Counted from the first letter of the stretch, positions 1-8,013 are shown. The stretch: 64,000 bases of DNA from Peribacillus sp. FSL P2-0133 (GCF_037975445.1 NZ_CP150254.1:1362001-1426000); one strand, 5' to 3'. Notes: generated from the sequence alone by a model not told the origin. Numbers and translations are program-made.

Positions 1-1470
1 ATGGTTCCTGAACTATTGAGTATTGATGAAAACAAAGTGGAAGGGTTTTTGGAAGAAAAAGAAGATCTGAAATTATACAAACATTCTTTAGAGGAAATTA
101 ATCTTCAGAGACCCCATATCTTATCTGCAGAGCAGGAAGAATTATTGGCGCAAGCATCAGAAGTACTTGATGCATCGGGCAATACTTTCGGAATGCTTAA
201 CAATGCCGATTTGAAATTCCCGACCATCAAGGATGAAGAGGGAAATGAAGTGGAAATTACTCACGGAAGGTATATCAGTTTTCTTGAGAGTGAAGATCGC
301 CGTGTACGTGAGGAGGCATTTAAAGGGGTATACAGCAAGTATGGAGAGTTCCGTAATACATTTGCTTCAACCCTGTCAGGTGAGGTGAAAAACCACAACT
401 TCAATGCCACGGTTCGAAAATATGAATCAGCACGCCAAGCGGCGTTAAGTAATAATAACATTCCGGAGACCGTATACGATAATCTCGTTAAAACGGTCAA
501 TGACAACTTGCCATTACTGCACCGTTATCTTGATTTACGTAAAAAAGTACTGAAATTAGATGAACTTCATATGTACGATCTATTCACTCCTCTTGTTAAA
601 GAAGTGAAGATGGAAGTGACATATGACGATGCCAAAGATTATGTCCTTAAAGGTCTTGCTCCGCTTGGGGAGGACTATTTGAACGTTTTGAAAGAGGGAT
701 TTGAAAACCGTTGGGTCGATGTGCATGAAAACAAAGGGAAACGAAGCGGTGCCTATTCTTCTGGTACATATGGGACGAATCCTTATATTTTAATGAACTG
801 GCAAAATAACGTCAATAACTTATTCACGCTCGTTCATGAATTTGGGCATTCGGTTCATAGCTACTATACACGTAAATATCAGCCATATCCATACGGGAAT
901 TATTCCATATTTGTAGCGGAAGTTGCATCAACTTGTAATGAAAACTTGTTGAACGATTATTTACTGAATTCAATCGAAGATGAAAAGAAACGCATCTATT
1001 TATTGAATCATTACCTGGAAGGTTTCCGCGGCACATTGTTCCGGCAAACGATGTTTGCAGAGTTTGAACATACGATTCATTTAAAAGCTCAAAATGGGGA
1101 AGCGTTGACAGCGGATATGCTTACTAAGGAATATTATGAGCTGAACAAGAAATACTTTGGAGAGAACGTGACCATTGATGAAGAAATCGGTTTGGAATGG
1201 GCGCGCATTCCACACTTCTACTATAATTACTATGTTTATCAATATGCAACTGGAATCAGTGCAGCAACAGCATTAAGCAAGCAAATCCTTGAAGAAGGAG
1301 AGCCTGCTGTCAAAAGGTATCTGGAGTTCTTGAAGTCAGGAAGTTCCGATTATCCGATTGAAGTGCTCAAAAAGGCTGGCGTCGATATGACTAAAGCCGA
1401 ACCTGTACAAGAAGCCATGAATGTATTCGAAGAAAAATTAAATGAGTTGGAAGAGCTTTTGAATAAATAG
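1..1470 (+). CDS. pepF: Oligoendopeptidase F, M3 family (5' end outside window)
   Basis: Cytosolic zinc metallopeptidase of the M3 (thimet) family that degrades short peptides. The zinc site HEFGH is visible about residue 279 of the visible part, followed by the typical Ser-Val-His-Ser-Tyr-Tyr context. PepF proteins are about 600 residues long; only 489 codons are present, so about 110 N-terminal residues lie upstream and the ATG at position 1 is most likely an internal methionine. A strong intrinsic terminator follows the stop codon directly. In B. subtilis this gene (yjbG) also precedes the spxH region, so the context supports the call. The family is clear; the start is not visible. Confidence 0.95.
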   Translation: MVPELLSIDENKVEGFLEEKEDLKLYKHSLEEINLQRPHILSAEQEELLAQASEVLDASGNTFGMLNNADLKFPTIKDEEGNEVEITHGRYISFLESEDRRVREEAFKGVYSKYGEFRNTFASTLSGEVKNHNFNATVRKYESARQAALSNNNIPETVYDNLVKTVNDNLPLLHRYLDLRKKVLKLDELHMYDLFTPLVKEVKMEVTYDDAKDYVLKGLAPLGEDYLNVLKEGFENRWVDVHENKGKRSGAYSSGTYGTNPYILMNWQNNVNNLFTLVHEFGHSVHSYYTRKYQPYPYGNYSIFVAEVASTCNENLLNDYLLNSIEDEKKRIYLLNHYLEGFRGTLFRQTMFAEFEHTIHLKAQNGEALTADMLTKEYYELNKKYFGENVTIDEEIGLEWARIPHFYYNYYVYQYATGISAATALSKQILEEGEPAVKRYLEFLKSGSSDYPIEVLKKAGVDMTKAEPVQEAMNVFEEKLNELEELLNK

Positions 1471-1477
1471 GATGTGG

Positions 1478-1505
1478 AAAGGACCCGAGCACTTCGGGTC
1501 CTTTT
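1478..1505 (+). terminator. Intrinsic terminator after pepF
   Basis: GGACCCGA and TCGGGTCC arms close a short loop and are followed by CTTTTC. It begins within ten bases of the pepF stop codon. Confidence 0.85.
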
Positions 1506-1524
1506 CAACTTATATGAATGTCCG

Positions 1525-1689
1525 TCATAATCCTTTAAAACGATTTCTCTGATTTAAGCTATGAAGAATTATGAAGAAAACAAAAAATAAAATAGGGGAG
1601 GTAAAATACAGAGGAATGAGGTTCATGATACCGAGCAGCTGGACAAATAGCGACCCTATCAAGAGTATAAGTAGAATAAAGCCTTTCAA
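1525..1689 (-). CDS. Small two-helix membrane protein, 54 aa
   Basis: A short unrecognised gene. A TTG start sits seven bases after a near-perfect GGAGGT ribosome binding site, and the frame runs 54 codons to TGA. The product has two hydrophobic stretches, about residues 3-26 and 28-43, joined near Asn-Leu-Ile-Pro, and a short basic C-terminal tail (Asn-Gln-Arg-Asn-Arg-Phe-Lys), so it is probably a membrane hairpin with its tail in the cytosol. It lies convergent to pepF and divergent from the small RNA genes on its other side. The binding site and amino-acid composition argue that it is real; no function can be given. Confidence 0.6.
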   Translation of the reverse strand: MKGFILLILLIGSLFVQLLGIMNLIPLYFTSPILFFVFFIILHSLNQRNRFKGL

Positions 1690-1783
1690 TTTGGTCACCT
1701 CCAACCTGGCCGCAGTAAAAGCTCATCTGCGCTTTATTAGATAGTATGTTTTAAAATAAGCAGTATTCTAAGAATATGACAAT

Positions 1784-1837
1784 AATGTGAAGTTGCGCAC
1801 AAAGTTCTTGCAATTAAGGTGTATAATCTGCTATAGT
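1784..1837 (+). promoter_or_regulatory. Promoter region of RoxS-like RNA copy 1
   Basis: The -10 element TATAGT (1832-1837) lies 34 bases before the CCCC block of the RNA, the same spacing as in copy 2. A second -10-like TATAAT is at 1822-1827. No good -35 hexamer is visible, which suggests an activator-dependent promoter. One TGTGAA motif resembling a ResD half-site is at 1784-1792, about 55 bases before the inferred start. The 18-base Rex-like box of copy 2 is present here only in degraded form. Confidence 0.5.
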
Positions 1838-1843
1838 ACAGAT

Positions 1844-1966
1844 ATAGAAGTTATCACATCCCAAACATATACCCCTTTGTTTGTTCGTCGTGAAATTTCT
1901 CCTATCCCCTTATTCGTATAAATAGATGAAAACCCCAGCAAATTTCGTGATTTGCCGGGGTTTTTC
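1844..1966 (+). ncRNA. RoxS/RsaE-type small regulatory RNA, copy 1
   Basis: It shares with copy 2 (at 2263) the core ACCCCTTTGTTTG, a GTGAAA segment, and a C-rich TTTCTCC-ATCCCC-TTATT block, and ends in an intrinsic terminator (AACCCC...GGGGTT plus T-run). These C-rich unpaired blocks are the signature of RsaE (Staphylococcus) and RoxS (B. subtilis), which pair with the ribosome binding sites of mRNAs for central metabolism in response to NADH and nitric oxide. In this copy the second block reads CTCCTATCCCC instead of CTCCCATCCCC, and TCG is duplicated near the GTGAAA. The 5' end is inferred from promoter spacing. Recognised from memory of the family, not by a model search. Confidence 0.75.
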
Positions 1967-2191
1967 ATTTGCATCAAAAGTAAAAAGAACAAAATGACGC
2001 CGGTTGTAACAAAAGTTGTACGAAAGATTAGGAAATAAAAACAAATGATCTAATATTTCTTGTGATTCACTTCACAATTAGATTCATTCCCACGCTTATC
2101 AGATATCAAAAACACTTATGTCTTTTAATTAAAAATTGGCTCTTATTTAGCTATATATACCAGAAACGATAATTAAAAAATGAAAAATATA
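1967..2191. other. Spacer between the two small RNA genes
   Basis: AT-rich stretch without a convincing gene. Its one clear element is the palindromic Rex-like box described separately. Confidence 0.5.
2060..2077. promoter_or_regulatory. Rex-like operator 1
   Basis: TTGTGATTCACTTCACAA matches the Rex consensus TTGTGAA-N4-TTCACAA except one position. It is the exact reverse complement of the box at 2262-2279. It lies about 190 bases upstream of copy 2 and downstream of copy 1. Rex is the NADH/NAD+-sensing repressor that controls roxS in B. subtilis. No promoter is obvious at this copy, so it may act as an auxiliary operator. Confidence 0.65.
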
Positions 2192-2212
2192 TATTGTGAA
2201 CAATTTGTGAAA
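2192..2212 (+). promoter_or_regulatory. Tandem ResD-like sites upstream of RoxS copy 2
   Basis: Two direct TTGTGAA repeats at 2194-2200 and 2205-2211 are exactly 11 bases apart, one helical turn. They lie about 58 to 69 bases before the inferred RNA start. The spacing and motif fit the ResD consensus TTTGTGAAT. An overlapping TGTGA-N6-ACACA (2206-2221) also resembles an Fnr box. Assignment is by motif only. Confidence 0.5.
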
Positions 2213-2261
2213 TGTTACACATACAGTTGAAACATAACTGGGTTATCTGTTATATTGTTTA

Positions 2262-2279
2262 TTGTGAAGTGAATCACAA
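2262..2279. promoter_or_regulatory. Rex-like operator 2 at the start of RoxS copy 2
   Basis: TTGTGAAGTGAATCACAA lies five bases after the -10 element TATATT (2251-2256), covering the inferred transcription start. Repressor bound here would block transcription initiation directly. Matches the Rex consensus except one position. Confidence 0.75.
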
Positions 2280-2378
2280 ACAAACTTATACCCCTTTGTT
2301 TGATCGTGAAAAATTTCTCCCATCCCCTTATTTTCTTATAAAAAAAACCATGCAATCTTTTGATTTGCATGGTTTTTC
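2263..2378 (+). ncRNA. roxS: RoxS/RsaE small regulatory RNA, copy 2
   Basis: The sequence follows the RoxS/RsaE pattern closely: ATCACAAACAAAC, then ACCCCTTTGTTTG, CGTGAAAAATTTCTCCCATCC and a CCTTATT end, closed by a terminator (AACCATGCAA...TTGCATGGTT plus T-run). Its position next to spxH (yjbH) matches my recollection of the roxS locus in B. subtilis. Regulation fits as well: a Rex-like box over the start and ResD-like repeats upstream imply response to NADH and to nitric oxide or oxygen limitation. RoxS represses translation of TCA-cycle and respiratory mRNAs by pairing through its C-rich blocks. A 67-codon open frame overlaps this RNA but has no plausible binding site or protein character. 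Confidence 0.85.
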
Positions 2379-2392
2379 CTTTTTAAATATAA

Positions 2393-2422
2393 CAAAAAAG
2401 CAGTCAAATTCATGACTGCTTC
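2393..2422 (-). terminator. Intrinsic terminator of spxH
   Basis: On the minus strand AAGCAGTC...GACTGCTT is followed by six T. It overlaps the last codons of spxH. The RoxS copy 2 hairpin just beyond may act as a second stop for convergent transcription. Confidence 0.7.
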
Positions 2423-3303
2423 TTTGTATATCTCCAAAACGTTCCGTATTTAGCAGGAATCTTCTCTGCCAACTGTTTTAAAACAAGCTTTTTCATTTCC
2501 AACTCGACGTTATTCTTATTCATATTATAAACAGTTTCAATTTCCTTTGTGGCCACTAGTTTGAAACAGCTTAAAAATTCTTCGAGAGAGGGGGGTTTTG
2601 CAGGGGCTGGAAGACCATTGAGCATATCTTCTAAAATTTGAACATATACCTCGTAAGAATAGACACCTGAAACTTTTATTCCCTCTTCTTCAATATTTTG
2701 ATTGAAAAAGACAAGGGAAGGTATTTCAGTTACTTCCATTTCGCTTGTGATTTTCATGTCACATTGAAAGCCTTTGGCTGCACTGGAAGAATTGATGTCA
2801 TAAAGGAATTCCTCCACATCCAGTCCAACCATTTTGGCACATTCGGTCAAGACTTCGATATTGGATATATCCTTTTTTCCTATGAATACATATTCTTGAA
2901 GCTGCCTTAAAAAGCGAATGGCCAATTTACGCCCCTGCAATTCCGCTGCTTTTATTGCGATGGAAGCTGTATATGGAGAAGAGATTGGGTTTTCAGACCA
3001 AAGGCTCCCGTCGCAGGACATTCCCGAGCGGCTGGCTGTCTTTTCCCAAACTTGAGCAATGTTTTCATAATTTTTATTTTTCCCCATATTAAGAGAATCG
3101 ATTTTACCGCTTAAAACATGGCGTAAACTGAACAATTGGCCATATTCTATCTGTAATTTCCTAATAATTGGTTCTAAGCCCCAGCATTCGGGACAAAGCG
3201 GATCAACAAAAACATAAATTTCAATTGGCTTTTTTCCTATATCATAGCAATGCTGCGTCTTGATCCAATCGGAAATATTGAAAACTGGTTTTTGTGCGCT
3301 CAA
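2410..3303 (-). CDS. spxH: ClpXP adaptor protein SpxH (YjbH), DsbA-like fold
   Basis: SpxH binds the thiol-stress regulator Spx and presents it to ClpXP for proteolysis, so it sets the level of the disulfide-stress response. The 297-residue product has the thioredoxin/DsbA-like start with a CPEC motif (Cys37, Cys40) followed by Trp-Gly, as in YjbH proteins, and a helical insert. Its start overlaps the stop of the upstream globin gene yjbI by four bases, so the two are translationally coupled, as in B. subtilis. The neighbouring RoxS-type RNAs also belong to redox control. Family assignment is confident. Confidence 0.93.
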   Translation of the reverse strand: MSAQKPVFNISDWIKTQHCYDIGKKPIEIYVFVDPLCPECWGLEPIIRKLQIEYGQLFSLRHVLSGKIDSLNMGKNKNYENIAQVWEKTASRSGMSCDGSLWSENPISSPYTASIAIKAAELQGRKLAIRFLRQLQEYVFIGKKDISNIEVLTECAKMVGLDVEEFLYDINSSSAAKGFQCDMKITSEMEVTEIPSLVFFNQNIEEEGIKVSGVYSYEVYVQILEDMLNGLPAPAKPPSLEEFLSCFKLVATKEIETVYNMNKNNVELEMKKLVLKQLAEKIPAKYGTFWRYTKKQS

Positions 3304-3704
3304 CTGTCTTCTCCTTTCCCGTCAGTTCCGGATGTATTGATCATATGCTGTGCCGTCAAATAGAGGCGGTGATAGAAAAACTCCCTAATCTCACCCTCAA
3401 GGCCAACTTCGTCCATAGCTTGATACATGCATGAAAGCCATGCTTTCGCACGTTCTGGTGTAATTTCAAAAGGTATATGTCGAGCCCGCAACATAGGATG
3501 GCCATGCTCTTCGGTATATAAAGAGGGACCGCCTAAATATTGAGTCATAAATTGTTTTTGCTTACGGACCGTTTCAGTTAAATCGTCAGGGAATATTGGC
3601 TGCAGATCCGGGTGCTGACTAACGTTGGAGTAAAACACATCAATTAATTTGTGTAATTGCCCTTCTCCAATTAATTCATATGGTGTAGGGTTCCCTTGCA
3701 TCAT
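3300..3704 (-). CDS. yjbI: Group II truncated hemoglobin YjbI
   Basis: A single-domain 2-on-2 hemoglobin of 134 residues, the usual size. Visible family features are the Asp-Val-Phe-Tyr-Ser-Asn-Val segment in the B helix, and the Arg-His-Ile-Pro-Phe-Glu-Ile motif whose His76 should be the proximal heme ligand. In B. subtilis the protein is linked to protection of SpxH from aggregation or oxidation, which fits the four-base overlap with spxH downstream. The ATG-ATG start follows an AAAGGAG site at about eight bases. An own promoter probably lies in the 230-base gap upstream. Confidence 0.93.
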   Translation of the reverse strand: MMQGNPTPYELIGEGQLHKLIDVFYSNVSQHPDLQPIFPDDLTETVRKQKQFMTQYLGGPSLYTEEHGHPMLRARHIPFEITPERAKAWLSCMYQAMDEVGLEGEIREFFYHRLYLTAQHMINTSGTDGKGEDS

Positions 3705-3897
3705 GTTGATTACTCCTTTTAAAGAAAGATGGTTGATATTTATTCATATTTTATCAATGACGTACTGATATAACAAATATATAGCTTAAAGAAAATTTTA
3801 CATCTGTAGTATGACACAGGGGGATGATCGGAAATTACACCTTTGGGGGGCTCTCCCATTTGTTCTGGGTTTGTGGAAGAAGCCATATATAGACATG

Positions 3898-3938
3898 AAA
3901 AAAACTGACCCGTCACAAATAAACAAGGTCAGCTTGCT
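3898..3938 (-). terminator. Intrinsic terminator of cwlQ
   Basis: On the minus strand GCTGACC and GGGTCAG(T) arms enclose a loop and precede a T-run, immediately after the transglycosylase stop codon. Confidence 0.7.
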
Positions 3939-4607
3939 TTAGCTTGAAAATGTCCCATAAACTTTTTGAACATAGTTCTGAGTTTCTTTAAAGGGCGGGA
4001 TGCCGTTATATTTATCGACGTTTCCTGGCCCTGCATTATAAGCAGCAAGGGCAACCTGGATGTCCCCGTCATATCGTTCCATCATTTGACTTAAATATTT
4101 ACTCCCGCCCATGATGTTTTGTTCTGGATCGGTTGCATCATCCACCCCAAGGCTTTTTGCAGTTGCTGGCATTAACTGCATAAGGCCAGTAGCACCCGCA
4201 TAACTGGTTGCTTCAGGGTTGAAGTTCGATTCTTGTTTAATGACAGACTTAATCAGTTTTTCCGGGAGATTATATAAACTGGCCGCCTGGCTGATTATAT
4301 GATCATAGTTTGTTGCGGTTTCGCTGCTGCTCTGATTGTTAGGATGGGCAGCGGATATCGTGTTGATGTTCATGGATGTTAGGCCGCCGGGTTGAAGAAA
4401 GGATTTCGTTTCCGCGTCCACATTGGATAATAAGGAACCCAATTTCTGCGAAGTGCTTTCAAGAGCATCACCCGAAACCAGTTCCGAGAGCATGTCCTGG
4501 AAAACGAATCGAGATGAATTTGTATTTGTGATGCTGCTATTTGTGAATTGCTGGATTGCTTGTAATTCCATAAACGTTTTGAAATCTTGGATTTTCAAAC
4601 TCTCCAC
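3939..4607 (-). CDS. cwlQ: Lytic transglycosylase CwlQ/YjbJ, SLT domain
   Basis: Peptidoglycan hydrolase with a C-terminal soluble-lytic-transglycosylase domain (about residues 100-222). The catalytic glutamate is Glu126 in the Lys-Gln-Glu-Ser-Asn-Phe motif. It is followed by the conserved Gly-Leu-Met-Gln-Leu-Met-Pro and the Ala-Leu-Ala-Ala-Tyr-Asn-Ala-Gly-Pro motifs. The N-terminal 95 residues are Ser/Thr/Asn-rich, and no classical signal peptide is seen, which is also true of the B. subtilis protein. YjbJ was shown there to have both muramidase and transglycosylase activity. It is followed by yjbK upstream in the same direction, only about 20 bases away, so the two may be cotranscribed. Confidence 0.9.
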   Translation of the reverse strand: MESLKIQDFKTFMELQAIQQFTNSSITNTNSSRFVFQDMLSELVSGDALESTSQKLGSLLSNVDAETKSFLQPGGLTSMNINTISAAHPNNQSSSETATNYDHIISQAASLYNLPEKLIKSVIKQESNFNPEATSYAGATGLMQLMPATAKSLGVDDATDPEQNIMGGSKYLSQMMERYDGDIQVALAAYNAGPGNVDKYNGIPPFKETQNYVQKVYGTFSS

Positions 4608-4629
4608 CTCCGAATGGGTTCAAACAGGA

Positions 4630-5208
4630 TTATTCCTGGAATTTGGCGCGATAAAACCTCTTAACCTTATTTTCGGTTTCCTTTACCGGAATTTGAAGGG
4701 TTTCAAGGAGGGTCAGGAAGTTTTTTTTCCCGGCTTTTGCATCCGTCACTTCATATTCAAGCTCAAAGTCTTCCTGATTCAAATACGAACTATGATCTAA
4801 TACAAGTAAACCCTCTTTGTAAGGAAATTCAAGACGGTCTGTCTTTAGTGTCCCAAAGCAGGTAAAATCTTTTGGATCAATTCCGCATTCGAGGATAAGA
4901 TGTTGGATCTCGCCATCAGGGAATGTGTTATGATACAGAAATGCATATGCGGTTTCTTCAGGAATATCTTGATTCGTTTCCAATAATCCTTCTGTAGCGG
5001 GCTGTTTTAAAGTCAGCTCGTAACGCCCGTTTTTCTCCCGGATTCTAAGCGCAGAATCTTGATTTTTCAAAGTGAATCCGAGTGTATCGAAGTAATGATT
5101 TTTCTGGGTTTTAAAGTTCGATGCCCCGAGATGAAAGTATTCGATCAGTTGACGAAATTCTTTTTCGCTTAAAAGGTTTTTAAATTCAATTTCAATATGC
5201 TGGTTCAT
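4630..5208 (-). CDS. yjbK: CYTH-domain protein YjbK
   Basis: A CYTH (CyaB/thiamine triphosphatase) superfamily protein; members bind and hydrolyse triphosphate-containing compounds or inorganic triphosphate in a beta-tunnel with metal ions. The signature Glu-Ile-Glu-Phe-Lys (ExExK) lies at the N-terminus. Later strands hold the expected charged pattern (Leu-Arg-Ile-Arg, Glu-Leu-Thr-Leu-Lys, Leu-Glu-Tyr-Glu). I chose the ATG eight bases after AAAGGA; an ATG three codons earlier overlaps the site. The gene lies in the same place as yjbK of B. subtilis. The true substrate is unknown. Confidence 0.88.
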   Translation of the reverse strand: MNQHIEIEFKNLLSEKEFRQLIEYFHLGASNFKTQKNHYFDTLGFTLKNQDSALRIREKNGRYELTLKQPATEGLLETNQDIPEETAYAFLYHNTFPDGEIQHLILECGIDPKDFTCFGTLKTDRLEFPYKEGLLVLDHSSYLNQEDFELEYEVTDAKAGKKNFLTLLETLQIPVKETENKVKRFYRAKFQE

Positions 5209-5522
5209 GTGTTCCATCCTTTCTGACTGATTCTTAGGTTAATCATATAAGAACCATTCCAGCTGTCAAATTGAATTCAATAATTTTTGCTATTATACTT
5301 GAATATTTAGGAATCAATTGCAGGATATGATAAAATATAAACGTTGAGCACGAAAAATGGATTATCGTATATATAGAAATTAAATACATACTTTTTGCTA
5401 GAAAAAGAAATAGGATCCAGCGGTGAATTGGCATAAGTCATGTGACTGCTGGATTTAGGAGAGCGTTCTGCCCATACCAGAGTTGAACAGGCGCTTTTTA
5501 GATAGATATAGGTGGTGTGGCA
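5209..5522. other. Divergent promoter region between yjbK and relQ
   Basis: This gap would carry the leftward yjbK and rightward relQ promoters. AT-rich TATAAA and TATATA runs lie around 5330-5375. I see no convincing gene, and the small yjbL gene of B. subtilis is missing here. Confidence 0.4.
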
Positions 5523-6143
5523 ATGGAGAGTTGGGACGATTTCTTGGCGCCTTATACTCAGGCTGTCGAAGAATTAAAGGTTAAGCTAAAGGGATTAAGG
5601 AAACAGTTTGAGAGAGAGAATATTCACTCGCCGATCGAATTTGTAACAGGCAGGGTAAAGCCGATTGTCAGCATTTTGGATAAGGCGAGCCTGAAGGATA
5701 TTCCCATTGATAAATTGGGAACTGAAATTCAGGATATTGCAGGGCTTCGCATGATGTGCCAGTTCGTGGATGATATCGAACAGGTAGTTGAACTTTTACG
5801 AGGTCGCAATGACTTCGAGATAGTCGAGGAGAGGAATTATATTTCCCATAAAAAAGCAAGCGGCTATCGTTCTTATCATGTTGTAATCCGCTATCCGGTC
5901 CAGACGATCCATGGCGAAAAAAATATCCTTGCCGAAATACAAATCAGGACTCTTGCGATGAATTTTTGGGCAACGATTGAACATTCTTTGAATTATAAAT
6001 ATAAAGGCATTTTCCCGGAAGATATTCAACTGCGACTCAAACGTGCAGCGGAAGCGGCCTTCCTGCTTGATGCAGAGATGTCGCAAATCCGTACGGAAAT
6101 CCAGGAAGCACAGCGTCTTTTTTCCAGGAAGAAAGATTCTTGA
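5523..6143 (+). CDS. relQ: Small alarmone synthetase RelQ (SasB/YjbM)
   Basis: A single-domain (p)ppGpp synthetase that transfers pyrophosphate from ATP to GTP or GDP without ribosome control. The 206-residue protein contains the RelA/SpoT synthetase motifs: the Val-Thr-Gly-Arg-Val-Lys-Pro segment, the Asp-Ile-Ala-Gly-Leu-Arg motif with its metal-binding Asp, the Ser-Gly-Tyr-Arg-Ser-Tyr-His motif, and Glu-Ile-Gln-Ile-Arg-Thr. It lacks hydrolase and TGS/ACT domains, which is normal for RelQ. A GTG two codons upstream is an alternative start. It begins the relQ-nadK-yjbO gene string found in B. subtilis. Confidence 0.94.
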   Translation: MESWDDFLAPYTQAVEELKVKLKGLRKQFERENIHSPIEFVTGRVKPIVSILDKASLKDIPIDKLGTEIQDIAGLRMMCQFVDDIEQVVELLRGRNDFEIVEERNYISHKKASGYRSYHVVIRYPVQTIHGEKNILAEIQIRTLAMNFWATIEHSLNYKYKGIFPEDIQLRLKRAAEAAFLLDAEMSQIRTEIQEAQRLFSRKKDS

Positions 6144-6193
6144 ACGCATAAATGGGTAAACGAGAAGAAATCTAATTTGTGAGGTGGTATTAC

Positions 6194-6988
6194 ATGAAAT
6201 TTGCGATTACGTCAAAAGGAGATGCGAAATCGAATACTTTAATGCAAAGGATGCGAACGTATCTTCAGGACTTTCATTTGGAATATGACGAAGATCAGCC
6301 GGATATTGTCATTTCTGTCGGTGGTGATGGCACTTTATTATATGCTTTTCACCGTTATAAGAATCGATTGGATAAAACTGCCTTTGTCGGTGTACATACA
6401 GGACATCTTGGTTTTTATGCAGATTGGACCCCTGATGAAATTGAAAAATTGGTGATAGCTTTAGCTAAAACCCCATTTCAAATAGTGGAATATCCACTGC
6501 TCGAAACGATTGTCCGTTATCAGCATGGAGGACGGGAAGCAAGATTTTTGGCTTTGAATGAATCGACGGTCAAAAGTGTGGAAGGGACGCTTGTCATGGA
6601 CGTTGAAATACGCGGCCAGCATTTCGAGACGTTCCGTGGAGATGGTTTATGCATTGCGACGCCATCTGGAAGCACGGCGTATAATAAGGCGCTTGGCGGT
6701 GCCATCGTCCATCCATCAATCGATGCTATCCAGATTACCGAATTGGCATCCATTAATAACCGGGTGTTTAGGACGGTAGGATCTCCACTTCTGCTGCCGG
6801 CACATCATACGTGTATGTTCAGGCCGGTCAATGCGGTCAATTTTCAAATTACGGTCGACCATTTGTCCTTGCTTCAGGAAAATGTAAAGTCGATACAGTG
6901 CCGAGTGGCAGATGAAAAGATCCGATTTGCCAGATTCCGCCCTTTTCCTTTCTGGAAAAGAGTGCATGATTCATTTATTGCTAATTAA
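6194..6988 (+). CDS. nadK: NAD kinase
   Basis: ATP-dependent NAD kinase that makes NADP. The GGDGT nucleotide-binding motif is at residues 43-47, and the second conserved region with Asn-Glu and the [15 protein letters not shown] block follows. At 264 residues it matches the short Bacillus type (YjbN/PpnKA). The ATG start follows a GAGGTGG site at six bases. It sits 50 bases after relQ and 17 before the pseudouridine synthase, consistent with one operon. Confidence is high. Confidence 0.95.
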   Translation: MKFAITSKGDAKSNTLMQRMRTYLQDFHLEYDEDQPDIVISVGGDGTLLYAFHRYKNRLDKTAFVGVHTGHLGFYADWTPDEIEKLVIALAKTPFQIVEYPLLETIVRYQHGGREARFLALNESTVKSVEGTLVMDVEIRGQHFETFRGDGLCIATPSGSTAYNKALGGAIVHPSIDAIQITELASINNRVFRTVGSPLLLPAHHTCMFRPVNAVNFQITVDHLSLLQENVKSIQCRVADEKIRFARFRPFPFWKRVHDSFIAN

Positions 6989-7005
6989 GGAGATAGATTC
7001 ACCTC

Positions 7006-7920
7006 ATGTCAAATCAAAACTTTTCTTTGACCTGGTCGGTTTTTGAAGAGGATTCTGGCTCTTTATTGCGAGAGTTTCTCAGCAAATGCGATATTTCAAA
7101 ACGAGCATTAACGGATATTAAGTTTAAAGGTGGATATATCCAGTTGAACGGCGAAGAAGTGACCGTAAGGGAACGGATTGAAACGGGCGACATCGTCACC
7201 GTCATATTTCCGCCGGAGCAGGCAAGCGAAGGTCTTTTGCCGGAACCCATCCCCCTGAATGTCAGGTATGAAGATGAGTTTGTATTGGTGGTGGCCAAGC
7301 CCCCTTCCATGAATACCATTCCTTCCCGCGAGCATCCCAACGGCAGTCTGGCGAATGGCCTGGCGGGTTATTATAGGAAGACGGGAATACAGGCGACGAT
7401 CCATATAGTTACACGTCTTGACCGGGACACATCAGGTTTGGTTTTAATTGCCAAGCACCGGCATATCCATCATCTTTTAAGTGAACAGCAAAAATCAGGA
7501 CAGGTTAAACGGAGATACCAAGCCGTAGCTGAAGGAATCGTTGAAGGACCTGTAGGAGAGATAGTGGCGCCAATCGGACGAAAATCGACCAGCATCATTG
7601 AACGGGAAGTCAGGGAGGATGGCCGGTATGCCTGTACCCTATTTAAGGTATTGGCACATACAGAGTCCCATACATTCCTTAATTTGGAACTCCGAACAGG
7701 GCGTACACATCAAATCAGGGTCCATATGGCGCATATTGGTCACCCGCTGGCTGGTGATGATTTATATGGAGGGAACAGGAGAGGTATCCCTCGCCAAGCC
7801 CTTCATTGTTTTGAATTGAAATTTTTACATCCTTTCACCAAGAAGATGATGTTGTTTCAAGAAGAGTTACCAGAAGATATGACCCGTTTGCTCGAGGGAA
7901 GTAAAGGATGGGATTCCTGA
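7006..7920 (+). CDS. yjbO: RluA/RluD-family pseudouridine synthase YjbO
   Basis: RNA pseudouridine synthase of the RluA superfamily. The catalytic Asp lies in Thr-Arg-Leu-Asp-Arg-Asp-Thr-Ser-Gly about residue 140. The Arg-Thr-His-Gln-Ile-Arg-Val-His motif near residue 240 and the Gly-Asp-Asp-Leu-Tyr-Gly segment are typical. An N-terminal S4-like region (about residues 15-70, with Gly-Gly-Tyr-Ile-Gln-Leu-Asn-Gly) probably binds RNA. It is the third gene of the relQ-nadK-yjbO string. The target uridine cannot be told from sequence. Confidence 0.92.
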   Translation: MSNQNFSLTWSVFEEDSGSLLREFLSKCDISKRALTDIKFKGGYIQLNGEEVTVRERIETGDIVTVIFPPEQASEGLLPEPIPLNVRYEDEFVLVVAKPPSMNTIPSREHPNGSLANGLAGYYRKTGIQATIHIVTRLDRDTSGLVLIAKHRHIHHLLSEQQKSGQVKRRYQAVAEGIVEGPVGEIVAPIGRKSTSIIEREVREDGRYACTLFKVLAHTESHTFLNLELRTGRTHQIRVHMAHIGHPLAGDDLYGGNRRGIPRQALHCFELKFLHPFTKKMMLFQEELPEDMTRLLEGSKGWDS

Positions 7921-7981
7921 CTTTATATCCGTCCGGGCTGCATTAAACGAAACCAAGATTATGAAAAAACTTCATAGACGC

Positions 7982-8013
7982 AAAAAAAACTCACCAAGAT
8001 GGCGAGTTTTTTT
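7982..8013. terminator. Bidirectional terminator between yjbO and prpE
   Basis: A-run, ACTCACC-loop-GGCGAGT hairpin with one mismatch, and T-run. It can stop both converging genes. Confidence 0.75.

Noticed and set aside
2212-2415. 67-codon plus-strand open frame across RoxS copy 2
   Set aside because: It runs through a small RNA and its terminator, has no binding site, and its residues show no protein-like pattern.
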